Source of the DNA: Pantoea sp. A4
GTDB lineage: Bacteria > Pseudomonadota > Gammaproteobacteria > Enterobacterales > Enterobacteriaceae
Assembly (NCBI RefSeq): GCF_000295955.2
Contig: NZ_ALXE01000045.1
Coordinates: 120,482 to 184,481, forward strand
Reading direction: 5' to 3'
DNA: 64,000 nucleotides
The notes under the pieces are model-generated. The model ran no database searches and was not told the origin of the DNA. It saw nothing but the letters and a program-made list of their open reading frames with translations. The position numbers and the translations under genes are program-made. Shown one piece after another: positions 47,313 to 56,535 of this stretch (within the stretch, counting starts at the first letter, position 1; each line of letters opens with the position of its first letter).

Positions 47313-47660
47313 TTATTTCTTTTTATTCAGCATCGCTTTTAAATCGGCAAACGGGTTATGGGTGGCTGTCCCCATATCCTTTTGTGCGTCTTCACCGGCC
47401 ACCACGCTGGTGCCGTACTGATCCGCTTCCGTGTATTTGGAGTGTTCGTGATCGTGGCAATAGAGACACAGCAGTTCCCAGTTACTGCCATCTTCCGGGT
47501 TATTGTTGTGATCGTGGTCGATGTGGTGAACGGTTAATTCACGCAGGTTGGAGTAGACGAACTCGCGTGCGCAGCGTCCGCAGACCCACGGATAGATTTT
47601 TAACGCTTTTTCGCGGTAGCCACTCTCCAGCCGCGCATAGTTTTTCGGGATAAAAGCCAT
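47313..47660 (-). CDS. yajD: HNH nuclease family protein YajD
   Basis: A 115-residue protein with a zinc-ribbon type HNH motif: VCGRCAREF, ELTVHHIDHDHNNNPEDGSNWELLCLYCHDHEH. The two CxxC pairs bind zinc and the HH/N/H positions form the beta-beta-alpha metal site. It closely matches the conserved YajD of enterobacteria in length and sequence. DNA cleavage has not, to my knowledge, been shown for it. It is a stand-alone gene here. Confidence 0.93.
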   Translation of the reverse strand: MAFIPKNYARLESGYREKALKIYPWVCGRCAREFVYSNLRELTVHHIDHDHNNNPEDGSNWELLCLYCHDHEHSKYTEADQYGTSVVAGEDAQKDMGTATHNPFADLKAMLNKKK

Positions 47661-47842
47661 TGCCGTTATTACCTGTGTTCAGGAAGGATAAACAAATTAT
47701 GCAGGCAGGCTAGCTGGCTTAACCCGCCACTTCAAGTGGCAATTGCGGGCAGATAGCGGTTAATCGAGCTGCCTGGCATTTTTCCCCTGACAATCGGTGA
47801 GTTTTAGCTCTGCATCAGCGCTAACGGGCGGATAAAGGCGAT

Positions 47843-47867
47843 AAAAAGCCCGCCATGGCGGCAGGCT
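47843..47867 (-). terminator. probable terminator of the SDR gene
   Basis: On the minus strand AGCCTGCCGCC and GGCGGGCT pair imperfectly and are followed by five T, shortly after the SDR stop codon. Confidence 0.7.
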
Positions 47868-47879
47868 GGAAACAAAAAA

Positions 47880-48644
47880 TCAGGCCTGTTTAGGCTGACC
47901 GTTGGAAGCAGTAAGCCCCCCATCAACGGGGAGATTCACCCCCGTGATGTAACGAGCGTCATGGCTGGCAAGGAAAGCGATGGCGCTGGCAATCTCTTCA
48001 GGCTGCCCTGCTTTACGTAACGGGATGCGATCGTAAAACTTATTGAGCAACGCCTTGTCATCTTTGATCTCATCCGCCATGTCAGTCAGGGTAAAGCCTG
48101 GGCACACCGCGTTAACCCGCACCCCGTCAGCACCGTAATCCATCGCCAGGGCGCGGGTAAAGTTCGTCACCGCCCCTTTCGCTGCGTTGTACACGCTCAT
48201 GCCCCAGTCGCCACCTAAACCCGAGACCGAGGAGGTGTTCACCACGTTGCCCTGAGTCTTGAGCAGCGCAGGCATGAAGTAGTGCGTACAGTAGAAAACG
48301 CCGTCGAGGTTGGTATTCATCAGGCTTTTCCAGTCCTCTACCGACACCTCATGGGCTTTTCCCTGCACCACGGTGCCCGCATTATTGACCAGCACATCCA
48401 CCCGACCAAAAGTGCTGATCACTTTTTCTGCCAGTGATTTCACTTGCTCAGCGTCACCCACGTCACAAGGCACCGCCAGGTGGCGACCTTGTTCCAGCGT
48501 ATCAAGGATTTTATCCAGCTTTTCACGCGTTCTGCCTACCAGCACCACCGTGGCACCTTCGCTGGCAAACCGCTGAGCGGTCGCCGCACCAATGCCAGAT
48601 CCTGCTCCGGTAATCACCACAATCTTGTGTGTAAAGCGCGTCAT
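47880..48644 (-). CDS. short-chain dehydrogenase/reductase
   Basis: A 254-residue cytosolic NAD(P)-dependent oxidoreductase of the classical SDR type. VITGAGSGIGAATAQRFASEGA is the cofactor loop, VLVNNAGTV the NNAG motif, TSSVSGLGG holds the catalytic Ser and YNAAKG the Tyr-x3-Lys pair. The C-terminal GVNLPVDGGLTASNG is typical. AGGAGG precedes the ATG. The residue after the second beta-strand is not acidic, so NADP(H) may be preferred. Substrate unknown. Confidence 0.93.
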   Translation of the reverse strand: MTRFTHKIVVITGAGSGIGAATAQRFASEGATVVLVGRTREKLDKILDTLEQGRHLAVPCDVGDAEQVKSLAEKVISTFGRVDVLVNNAGTVVQGKAHEVSVEDWKSLMNTNLDGVFYCTHYFMPALLKTQGNVVNTSSVSGLGGDWGMSVYNAAKGAVTNFTRALAMDYGADGVRVNAVCPGFTLTDMADEIKDDKALLNKFYDRIPLRKAGQPEEIASAIAFLASHDARYITGVNLPVDGGLTASNGQPKQA

Positions 48645-48780
48645 AATGCCTCCTGTGTTGAACGCCTGTCGCCATTAAGCCTGGCAGCCATGCGGGTGAA
48701 TTCAAGCACAATGGTGACAAAAATCAGCTATACCCTTGTTTTAATGCCTTATTTTCTGGTGATTTTTGCGCTGAGTTATC

Positions 48781-49668
48781 TTAATACTTCCGGCGACCAC
48801 GCAGCAGGACATTCGCGATCCCATCCAGTGCCAACAGCCCCACCGCACCCCAGATAGCGAGGTACATCGGCCATTCTCGTGCGGCGATGGATTCCCCCAG
48901 CAGCAGCGCCACGAAAACCAGTAATACCGGCTCGACATAACCCATCAAACCGAACACCGTAAACGGCAATAACCGGCTGGCGGTGATGTAAACCATAAAG
49001 GCAACGGCGCTGCACAGGCCGATAGCCAGAATGGCAAGATGCGCCGAAACCGACAGAACCGGCGTCCTGGTGATAACTTCGCCGCCCCAGACACACCAGA
49101 CTGCAAAGGGCAACATCAGCAGCATATCCAGCCACAAACCGCCCAGATTGCTGGTGCCCAGTGCACGGCGCAGTACAAAGTAGGCGGTGAAGCCGACAGA
49201 GACGGTCAGGGCTTCCCACGAGAAGCCGCCCACCTGATACAGCTCATACAGGATGCCGCACGCCGCCACAAACGCTGCGGTGCCTCGCAGCACGGAGAGT
49301 TTTTCTTTGTAAAACAGTCGACCCACTAACAACAGCACCAGCGGCAGTAAAAAATTTCCCAACGCCACGTTCATGCCACGTCCGTTAAGCGGTGCCCAGA
49401 TAAACAGCACCTGCTGCACCGTCATCAAAGCGCTGCTCAGCAGAATCCCCAACGCTAATGCCGGTTGCGCCACAATACGCACCATAATGGCGGTCACCGC
49501 CCGCCAGTGACCGCTCACCAGCAGGCACACCGTCATGATGGGAACGGAAATCAGCGTACGCCAGCCATACAGCTCAAAGCCATTGATGCCGGGGATCAGC
49601 GCCGAGAGATAATACTGCACGGCAAATAGCACCGATGCCAAAAGAGATAAAGCGATACCCTGGTACAT
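48781..49668 (-). CDS. EamA/RarD-type DMT transporter
   Basis: A 295-residue inner-membrane protein with ten predicted spans in two EamA repeats. The N-terminal MYQGIALSLLASVLFAVQYYLSALI and the segment FIWAPLNGRGMNVALGNFLLPLVLLLVGRLFYKEKLS resemble the RarD branch, and the second repeat has LLPFTVFGLMGYVEPVLLVFVALLLGES. RarD-like members are presumed metabolite exporters. It is divergent from the catabolic cluster and could belong to it functionally. Confidence 0.9.
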   Translation of the reverse strand: MYQGIALSLLASVLFAVQYYLSALIPGINGFELYGWRTLISVPIMTVCLLVSGHWRAVTAIMVRIVAQPALALGILLSSALMTVQQVLFIWAPLNGRGMNVALGNFLLPLVLLLVGRLFYKEKLSVLRGTAAFVAACGILYELYQVGGFSWEALTVSVGFTAYFVLRRALGTSNLGGLWLDMLLMLPFAVWCVWGGEVITRTPVLSVSAHLAILAIGLCSAVAFMVYITASRLLPFTVFGLMGYVEPVLLVFVALLLGESIAAREWPMYLAIWGAVGLLALDGIANVLLRGRRKY

Positions 49669-49916
49669 GTAACCTGCCGAAAAACGATGAAATAACCGGA
49701 CGGACTGAACAGTCCTGTACGCGCGTGATTTAATGCTAATTGCCTTCAGTTGTCACGCAATTAAACGCGACAAATTTAATGCTGGCTCACGCATCGCTGA
49801 AAAATTTTAAAAAGCTCCTAATTATCGTCATTTTCTTTATATGTCGCATTCAAAGCATCGTGCACGCTTAACGGCCAACGTTACATAAAAAAGTCATAAC
49901 CCAATGAGGAATAATC

Positions 49917-50267
49917 ATGACCGGTAAAATAGCCGTGGTAAAAAAAGCCGACACCGCAGTAATTGCAACCGACACCGCCGCTAAATTTCCCCTGAGCGAG
50001 TTAATTGCCTCCCAGGGCAGCGCACAACATCAGGAAGCGCCAGAGATCGGTGCCAGTACAGGGGTGTGGGAAAGTACGCCAGGGGTGTTTCGCCGCTATC
50101 TGAAAAACCGCGAATTCAGCCACATCATCAGCGGATGGTGCATTTTCACCCCAGATGAAGGCGAACCGGTGGAGCTAAGGGCGGGAGATGCGGTGTTGTT
50201 CCCGGAAAACTGCGAAGGCGTCTGGGATATCAAAGAGACGCTACGTAAAACCTACCTCCTGTTCTGA
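49917..50267 (+). CDS. cupin-domain protein (Cupin_3 / ureidoglycine aminohydrolase-like)
   Basis: A 116-residue single cupin: GVWESTPGVFRRYLKNREFSHIISGWCIFTPDEGEPVELRAGDAVLFPENCEGVWDIKETLRKTYLLF covers the barrel, in which EFSHIISG and GDAVLFP are the two cupin motifs. AGGA lies eight bases before the ATG. Such proteins accompany FAD-dependent amino-acid oxidases in many catabolic loci. It is coupled closely to the RidA gene. The reaction is unknown. Confidence 0.88.
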   Translation: MTGKIAVVKKADTAVIATDTAAKFPLSELIASQGSAQHQEAPEIGASTGVWESTPGVFRRYLKNREFSHIISGWCIFTPDEGEPVELRAGDAVLFPENCEGVWDIKETLRKTYLLF

Positions 50268-50275
50268 GTGCCTTG

Positions 50276-50635
50276 ATGAGCCAGATTACACGTATCAAGG
50301 GGAGCCACCGTGCGGCATCGCTGGTCATTGCGGGTGCCGCAGTCACTACCTCTGGACTGGTCGCCACCGCTGAAGACGCAGTGGATATTCGTACGCAGAC
50401 GCGCTCAGTGTTAAGCCAGGCCGAAGCACTCTTTTCCCGCGCGGGTCTGAGAAAATCGGATATTACGCGGGTGCAAATATGGTTGGCTGATATGGCCGAC
50501 TTTCCAGCCATGAATGAAATTTATGATGCCTGGGTCGATCCTGAACATGCCCCGGTTCGCGCCTGCGTAGGCGCAGCCCTGGCTAATAAACACTATCTTA
50601 TTGAGATTCAGGTTTACGGTTATCAACCCGATTAA
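50276..50635 (+). CDS. RidA-family enamine/imine deaminase
   Basis: A 119-residue protein of the YjgF/RidA fold. VIAGAAVTTSGLVA, DIRTQTRSVLSQAEALFSRAGLRKSDITRVQIWLADMADFPAMNEIYDAWV and PVRACVGAALANKHYLIEIQVYGY include the substrate-binding Arg (in PVRAC) and the Glu near the end. The family hydrolyses reactive imines to 2-oxo acids and ammonia. It would fit the FAD oxidase encoded next, whose product is an imine. ATG 50276 is preceded by weak signals, so translation is probably coupled to the cupin gene. A terminator follows. Confidence 0.9.
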   Translation: MSQITRIKGSHRAASLVIAGAAVTTSGLVATAEDAVDIRTQTRSVLSQAEALFSRAGLRKSDITRVQIWLADMADFPAMNEIYDAWVDPEHAPVRACVGAALANKHYLIEIQVYGYQPD

Positions 50636-50666
50636 CGGTGAGCACAAAAGCGGACTATTGTTGATT

Positions 50667-50692
50667 AGCCGACGCCTGCGTCGGCTTTTTTA
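50667..50692 (+). terminator. rho-independent terminator after ridA-like gene
   Basis: AGCCGACG / CGTCGGCT stem with a short loop followed by six T. Confidence 0.92.
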
Positions 50693-50832
50693 TTATTACG
50701 GCCAAAAGAGAGTTACGTCACACAATTTAAAATACGCCAGCCTGTTATAAAAACTGTCTTAATTATGATAGTTGTTCACCTCACCTCACCAGATAATTCA
50801 CGCATCGATAACATCTTTTGAGGCATTAACTC

Positions 50833-52224
50833 ATGTACCGTGGATTCTGGTATGCGCAGGCGCTCGATCTGGAGAGCGCCCTGGCTCCCCAACTAAAAGA
50901 ACACACCAAAGCAGATGTCTGTATTATCGGCGGCGGTTTTCTCGGCCTCTGGTCTGCTATTCGCCTCAAAAAAGCGCACCCGGAACTGGACATCGTCCTG
51001 ATTGAAAAAGATCGCTGTGGTTCCGGGGCCAGTGGCCGTAATGGCGGCCTGGCGAATAACTGGTGGGCGAAATACCTGTCACTGATGAGTATTTGCGGCG
51101 AAGAAGAGGCGCGTCGTATTTGTGAAGCGGCGGAATCTGCCATTGATGAAATTGGCGATTTTTGTCAGCAGCATAATATTGACGCTCAGTATCGTAAGGA
51201 TGGCTGGCTGTGGACCGCCAGTAACCCGCGCCAGCACAACAGCTGGCGGGTACTCACCGACAGCCTGGAAAAATACCAGGCAAACCCGTTTATTGAAATA
51301 ACGCCTGAAGTGGCGCGCAGTAAATCAGGATCGCCACGTACCCTGTCCGGTATTTTCGATCCTAATGCCGCAACGGTGCAACCCGCGATGCTGGCGCGGG
51401 GTTTGCGTCGCGTAGCGATTGAGCTTGGCGTGCGAATTTATGAAAAAACGCCGCTAACACGTCTCGAACGCGGCAAACCACCCATCGTGCATACTGAAAA
51501 AGGCAGCGTGAAAGCGCGCAAAGTGGTTATCGCCATGAATGCCTGGGGCGCTCAGTTCCCCGAGTTGAAACGCATGATTGTGGTGATGTCTAGCGACATG
51601 GTTGCCACCGCGCCCATGAAAGCGCGCCTCGATGCCACCGGATTTAACGATGGCGTCTGCGTAACCGACTCCCGCACGGTGCTCAACTACTGGCGCAACA
51701 CCCCCGATGGCCGCATCGTTTTTGGCAAGCCACTGGGACAATTCGCCTATGCCTCACGGATTGGCGACCTGTATGACCGCCCATGCCCGGCCGCTGAAGG
51801 CGTCACGCGGGAGCTGCGTTCCTTTTACCCCAGCCTGGCCGATGTGCCGGTCGTCAGCAGCTGGACCGGTCCGCTAGACCGCGCCATGAAGGGACTCCCC
51901 AACTTTGGCTTCCTCGGCGGCCATGGTGACATTGTCTATGGCATTGGTTTTTCCGGTAACGGCGTCGCGACCACGGTGTTCGCCAGCCGCATTATCAAAT
52001 CGCTGGTGCTCGAAACCCACGATGAGTGGTCGCGCTGTGGCCTGGTGGATCAAAAAGTGAAGCTGCTCCCGCCAGAGCCGTTCCGCTTTGTTGGCACACG
52101 CATGGTGCGTAATGCCCTGGTACGTAAAGAGTCGTTAGAAGACAGCGATCGTGATGCGGATGTCATCACCCAATTTCTGACCACGCTGGCGCCGGCGGGT
52201 TATGTGCCGAACAAGAAAAAGTAA
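50833..52224 (+). CDS. FAD-dependent amine/amino-acid oxidoreductase (DAO family)
   Basis: A 463-residue flavoprotein. The Rossmann loop is VCIIGGGFLGLWSAIRLKK with GGGFLG, then VLIEKDRCGSGASGRNGGLANNWW, typical of PuuB/OrdL-type members of the DadA/DAO family. GIFDPNAATVQPAMLARGLRRVA and the C-terminal GFSGNGVA segment complete the fold. It should oxidise an amine, N-methyl or D-amino acid to an imine. GAGG lies nine bases before the ATG. Its stop overlaps an ATG, but the better start of the next gene is 15 bases further on. Confidence 0.92.
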   Translation: MYRGFWYAQALDLESALAPQLKEHTKADVCIIGGGFLGLWSAIRLKKAHPELDIVLIEKDRCGSGASGRNGGLANNWWAKYLSLMSICGEEEARRICEAAESAIDEIGDFCQQHNIDAQYRKDGWLWTASNPRQHNSWRVLTDSLEKYQANPFIEITPEVARSKSGSPRTLSGIFDPNAATVQPAMLARGLRRVAIELGVRIYEKTPLTRLERGKPPIVHTEKGSVKARKVVIAMNAWGAQFPELKRMIVVMSSDMVATAPMKARLDATGFNDGVCVTDSRTVLNYWRNTPDGRIVFGKPLGQFAYASRIGDLYDRPCPAAEGVTRELRSFYPSLADVPVVSSWTGPLDRAMKGLPNFGFLGGHGDIVYGIGFSGNGVATTVFASRIIKSLVLETHDEWSRCGLVDQKVKLLPPEPFRFVGTRMVRNALVRKESLEDSDRDADVITQFLTTLAPAGYVPNKKK

Positions 52225-52238
52225 TGCGCGAGGTAAGC

Positions 52239-53204
52239 ATGTCACATCACGTTGTATTTCTGGATAATGAAGGGATTGCCCCTTCCGTGAAAATACCCGA
52301 GCTCTCCTTTGCCCATACGTGGGAATCTTATGGCTACACCGCCAATGAGGATGTGGTTCAACGACTACAAAACGCCACGGTGGCCTTGACCTGTAGCGTG
52401 CCGCTGCGCGCTGAGCATTTGCGGCAGTTGCCCAAACTGAAAATGATCTCGCTCGCCCTCACCGGCACCGATATCGTCGATATGGACTACTGCCAACGAC
52501 ACGGCATCACCGTGACCAACGTGCCTGGCTATGCATCCAACACGGTGGCGGAACATGTGGTCGGCGCGATTTACGAACTGTTTCGTCGCACCAGTGGCTA
52601 CAGCCAGTTAATGCAACGTGTATATCGTGGCAACGTGACCGCTAAAAATATCTATTTTGATTATCGCGTCCGTGACGTTGCGGGAAAAACACTGGGAATT
52701 ATTGGCACAGGCCCGATTGCACAACGCCTTGACCAGTTGGCAACCCAGATCGGCATGCACGTGTTGTTTGATGACCGAAATGGTTCCCTGCAAGGCAGCC
52801 GTTATATTTCCCGTGAGACGTTACTGCGTAACTGTGATGTAATTTCGGTGAATGTGCCGCTGACCCGCGAAACACACAATATGATCGATGCCGCTGAACT
52901 TAATTTAATGAAAACCGATGCCATTATTATTAATACCGCTCGCGGCGGAATTATTAATGAAGCCGCACTGATTAATGCCATGCAGCGCGGGACGATTGGC
53001 GGAGCAGCGATTGATGTGGTGGTGAATGAACCGATCACTGCGGATGAACCGCTGCTGGCACTCACTGAAATGCCGAATTTCATTTTGACCCCGCACATGG
53101 CGTGGAGCAGTGAGGACGCGATGCAAACATTAATCAGCACCTCGGTAAATAATATTAATGCCTATATTCATGCTCTGTTACCGGCAAAGACCATCGAAGC
53201 TTAA
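52239..53204 (+). CDS. D-isomer-specific 2-hydroxyacid dehydrogenase
   Basis: A 321-residue NAD-dependent enzyme that interconverts D-2-hydroxy and 2-oxo acids. The nucleotide loop is LGIIGTGPIAQRL, with Ala for the usual third Gly. Catalytic residues are visible: Arg in INTARGGII, Glu in VVNEPITADEPL and His in FILTPHMAWSS. ATG 52239 has GAGG five bases upstream and is preferred over ATG 52224. Closest to the glycerate/hydroxypyruvate reductase branch, but the substrate is unknown. Confidence 0.92.
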   Translation: MSHHVVFLDNEGIAPSVKIPELSFAHTWESYGYTANEDVVQRLQNATVALTCSVPLRAEHLRQLPKLKMISLALTGTDIVDMDYCQRHGITVTNVPGYASNTVAEHVVGAIYELFRRTSGYSQLMQRVYRGNVTAKNIYFDYRVRDVAGKTLGIIGTGPIAQRLDQLATQIGMHVLFDDRNGSLQGSRYISRETLLRNCDVISVNVPLTRETHNMIDAAELNLMKTDAIIINTARGGIINEAALINAMQRGTIGGAAIDVVVNEPITADEPLLALTEMPNFILTPHMAWSSEDAMQTLISTSVNNINAYIHALLPAKTIEA

Positions 53205-53284
53205 ATAACAAACATTAAAAGGCGTGGAAATGAATACCTGCGCCCTCTCTCCTGCTTAATATCACCCCAAAGGGTAAATGCATC

Positions 53285-54946
53285 ATGATTAAAGCTGCGG
53301 ATTTAGTCGTAAAATGCCTGGAAAACGAAGGCGTAGAATATGTCTTTGGCATCCCCGGCGAAGAGAACCTGGATTTACTTGAATCCCTGCGACAATCCAG
53401 CATCAGGTTGGTCCTGACCCGTCATGAACAGTCAGCGGGATTTATGGCCGCGACTTACGGTCGACTCACTGGACGTACTGGCGTGAGCCTCTCCACCTTA
53501 GGCCCAGGAGCCACCAATCTGGTGACCGCAGGAGCCTATGCCTGGTTGGGTGGGATGCCCATGTTGATGATTACCGGCCAGAAACCGATTAAGAAGTCAA
53601 AACAGGGTCGCTTCCAGATTTTAAACGTGGTGAATATGATGGAGCCCGTCACCAAATATACCCACCAGTTTGCCTCGGCAGATAACATTCCCTCGCGGGT
53701 GCGCGAAGCCTTCCGTCTGGCTGAGGAGGAAAAACCCGGCGCGGTGCATCTCGAACTGCCTGAAGATATTGCCGCCGAACTCACGGAAAGCCGCCCAATC
53801 CCCCCCAGTCTGCACCGCCGCCCGGTCGCTGAGCAAAAATCCATCGCCGCCGCCGTGGACAAGCTTAAAAGCGCGCGTTCACCTGTGCTGGTGATTGGAG
53901 CCGGTGCGAATCGTAAACTCACCGCCAGGGTGCTGACTCAGCTGATTGCCACCACCGGCATTCCCTTTGTCACCACGCAGATGGGGAAAGGTGTGGTTGA
54001 TGAACGCGATCCCCGCTTCCTCGGTAACGCTGCGCTTTCCGCCGGTGACTTTGTCCATCGAGCGATCGAAGCCGCCGATTTGATCGTCAATATCGGTCAT
54101 GATGTGATTGAAAAACCGCCCTTCTTTATGCAACAAGGCGGAACCGAAGTGATCCACGTAAATTTCCGCTCTGCTGAGGTCGATCCGGTCTATTTTCCGC
54201 AGATCGAAGTGATTGGCGATATCGCCAATACCGTCTGGCAACTGACCGAAGCGTTGCGGAATACCGCGCACTGGGATTTCACCCGCCTGCTGCAAATTCG
54301 TGAAGCTAATGAAGCCCATCTCACCGAAGGTAGTGACGATAATCGCTTCCCGGTTTATCCGCAGCGCCTGGTTGCTGATGTGCGTAAGGCTCTGCCGTCA
54401 GAGGGCATTGTTGCCCTGGATAATGGCATTTATAAGATCTGGTTTGCCCGCAATTACAAAGCCCATAAACCTAACACGGTGCTGCTGGACAACGCGCTGG
54501 CAACCATGGGGGCGGGTCTGCCTTCGGCCATGGCAGCACACCTGGTTTACCCAGAAAAACCCATTCTGGCGGTATGTGGTGATGGCGGCTTCATGATGAA
54601 CAGCCAGGAGCTGGAAACCGCTATACGGCTGAAAATGAACCTGACGGTGCTCATCCTGCGTGATGATGGCTACGGCATGATCCGCTGGAAGCAGTCAAAT
54701 ATGGGCTTTGCCGATTTTGGCCTTGATTACGGCAATCCCGATTTCGTCCTCTATGCTGAATCTTATGGCGCGCAGGGGCACCGCATTGCGCAAGCAGGTG
54801 ATTTACTGCCGCGGCTACAACACTGCCTGACCACACCCGGCGTCCATCTCATTGATTGCCCGGTCGACTATTCAGAGAACGATCGCATTCTGAATACTGA
54901 ACTCAAAGCACGCAGCGCCGCCATTTGCAACCCGCGTTCTTGCTGA
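53285..54946 (+). CDS. TPP-dependent acetolactate-synthase-like / 2-oxo acid decarboxylase
   Basis: A 553-residue thiamin-diphosphate enzyme with the three domains of the acetolactate synthase family. Catalytic Glu is in VLTRHEQSAGFMA (about residue 49), STLGPGATNL follows, and the cofactor motif GDGGFMMNSQELETAIRL ... DDGYG lies at about 436-470. There is no regulatory small subunit nearby and the gene sits with an aldehyde dehydrogenase. It is therefore likely a catabolic acetolactate synthase or a 2-oxo acid decarboxylase such as the AruI type, rather than an ilv enzyme. Product likely an aldehyde; inference from context. Confidence 0.9.
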   Translation: MIKAADLVVKCLENEGVEYVFGIPGEENLDLLESLRQSSIRLVLTRHEQSAGFMAATYGRLTGRTGVSLSTLGPGATNLVTAGAYAWLGGMPMLMITGQKPIKKSKQGRFQILNVVNMMEPVTKYTHQFASADNIPSRVREAFRLAEEEKPGAVHLELPEDIAAELTESRPIPPSLHRRPVAEQKSIAAAVDKLKSARSPVLVIGAGANRKLTARVLTQLIATTGIPFVTTQMGKGVVDERDPRFLGNAALSAGDFVHRAIEAADLIVNIGHDVIEKPPFFMQQGGTEVIHVNFRSAEVDPVYFPQIEVIGDIANTVWQLTEALRNTAHWDFTRLLQIREANEAHLTEGSDDNRFPVYPQRLVADVRKALPSEGIVALDNGIYKIWFARNYKAHKPNTVLLDNALATMGAGLPSAMAAHLVYPEKPILAVCGDGGFMMNSQELETAIRLKMNLTVLILRDDGYGMIRWKQSNMGFADFGLDYGNPDFVLYAESYGAQGHRIAQAGDLLPRLQHCLTTPGVHLIDCPVDYSENDRILNTELKARSAAICNPRSC

Positions 54947-54974
54947 ATTAACCCGTTAAAGAAGGGACATGATT

Positions 54975-56417
54975 ATGCAACTGAAAGATATTGCCTTATT
55001 TCGCCAGCAGGCCTATATCAATGGGCAATGGCTGAATGCCGACAGTGGCTTAACCACCGAGGTGACCAATCCGGCGACCGGTGAAGTCATCGGCACCATT
55101 GCCAAAATGGGGGCAACAGAAACCCATCGCGCCATTGACGCAGCCAGTGCGGCCCTCCCCGCATGGCGAGCCCTGACCGCCAAAGCGCGCTCAGAAAAGA
55201 TCCGCCGTTGGTATGAGTTGATGCTGGAGAATCAGGAGGATCTCGCCCGCTTAATGACCATTGAGCAGGGTAAACCGCTGGCCGAATCCCGTGGGGAAAT
55301 CACCACCGCCGCCAGCTATCTGGAGTGGTTCGCTGAAGAGGGCAAACGTATCTATGGCGATACCATCCCCGGCCATCAGGCGGACAAACGCTTGCTGGTG
55401 ATCAAACAACCGATTGGCGTGACCGCCGCCATTACCCCGTGGAATTTTCCCTCGGCAATGATTACTCGCAAGGCCGGGCCAGCGCTGGCCGCAGGCTGCA
55501 CCATGGTATTGAAACCCGCCTCACAGACCCCCTACTCGGCGTTAGCCCTGGCGGAGTTGGCGGAGCGTGCCGGGATCCCCGCAGGCGTATTCAGCGTGAT
55601 CACCGGCAGCGCAGGGGACATCGGCGGTGAATTGACCCGCAACCCGATCGTGCGCAAGCTGACGTTTACCGGCTCAACCGATATTGGGCGTCAGCTGATT
55701 GCGGAGTGCGCACAGGACGTGAAAAAGGTCTCAATGGAGCTTGGCGGCAATGCGCCGTTTATCGTGTTTGAAGATGCCGACCTGGACAAAGCCGTAGAGG
55801 GGGCGCTGATCTCTAAATTCCGCAACAACGGCCAAACCTGCGTATGCGCTAACCGTATCTATGTACACGATAGCGTTTACGACCTGTTCGCGGAAAAATT
55901 ACAGGCTAAAGTGGCTGAACTGACCATTGGCAATGGCCTGGAGCACGGCATCACCACCGGCCCGCTAATCGATGAGAAGGCCCTTGCCAAAGTGCGCGAG
56001 CATATTGACGATGCAGTGAGCAAAGGGGCGAAAGTCCTCAGCGGGGGACAGTTGATTCGCGGCAATTTCTTCCAGCCCACCATTTTAACCGAAGTCCCGC
56101 AGAGCGCGCTGGTGGTCCGCGATGAAACCTTTGGTCCGCTGGCCCCATTGATTCGCTTTACCCGCGATGAAGACGTGGTCGCCCAGGCTAATGACACGGA
56201 GTTCGGTCTCGCTTCCTATTTCTACACCAGAGATGTGTCTCGCATCTTCCGCGTAGCGGAATCACTGGAGTATGGCATGGTGGGCGTCAATACCGGGTTA
56301 ATTACCACCGAAGTTGCGCCTTTTGGCGGCGTTAAAGCTTCCGGTCTGGGCCGTGAAGGGTCTAAATACGGCATCGAAGATTACCTGGAAATTAAATACA
56401 TCTGCCTTAGCATCTGA
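54975..56417 (+). CDS. GabD-like NAD(P)+ semialdehyde dehydrogenase
   Basis: A 480-residue aldehyde dehydrogenase close to succinate-semialdehyde dehydrogenase Gab[35 protein letters not shown], catalytic Glu in MELGGNAPF and catalytic Cys in [10 protein letters not shown] are present, with a C-terminal [25 protein letters not shown] 54975 has AAGGG eight bases upstream. E. coli GabD is similar end to end, but gabT and gabP are absent here, so it may serve the aldehyde made by the upstream TPP enzyme. Alternatives are 2-oxoglutarate or glutarate semialdehyde. Confidence 0.92.
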   Translation: MQLKDIALFRQQAYINGQWLNADSGLTTEVTNPATGEVIGTIAKMGATETHRAIDAASAALPAWRALTAKARSEKIRRWYELMLENQEDLARLMTIEQGKPLAESRGEITTAASYLEWFAEEGKRIYGDTIPGHQADKRLLVIKQPIGVTAAITPWNFPSAMITRKAGPALAAGCTMVLKPASQTPYSALALAELAERAGIPAGVFSVITGSAGDIGGELTRNPIVRKLTFTGSTDIGRQLIAECAQDVKKVSMELGGNAPFIVFEDADLDKAVEGALISKFRNNGQTCVCANRIYVHDSVYDLFAEKLQAKVAELTIGNGLEHGITTGPLIDEKALAKVREHIDDAVSKGAKVLSGGQLIRGNFFQPTILTEVPQSALVVRDETFGPLAPLIRFTRDEDVVAQANDTEFGLASYFYTRDVSRIFRVAESLEYGMVGVNTGLITTEVAPFGGVKASGLGREGSKYGIEDYLEIKYICLSI

Positions 56418-56432
56418 GGCTGAATAAATAAC

Positions 56433-56468
56433 ACCATGGCCGGTTATCCCGTATTAACCGGCCATGGT
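56433..56468. terminator. strong hairpin after the aldehyde dehydrogenase gene
   Basis: ACCATGGCCGGTTA / TAACCGGCCATGGT is a perfect 14-bp stem with an 8-base loop, 15 bases after the stop. It lacks a T-tract, so it may stabilise mRNA 3' ends rather than terminate. The right arm contains an ATG in frame with the following gene. Confidence 0.6.
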
Positions 56469-56535
56469 AATTCTGACCGCTGAATATTCATCAACAACAA
56501 TTTATTCGCTTATCGAAGCAGGCTGGCGTACGTCT

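Noticed and set aside
49702..49763. Small dyads GGACTGAACAGTCC and TAATTGC/GCAATTA between the DMT and cupin genes
   Set aside because: Short arms and no match to a known site; compatible with chance in a promoter region.
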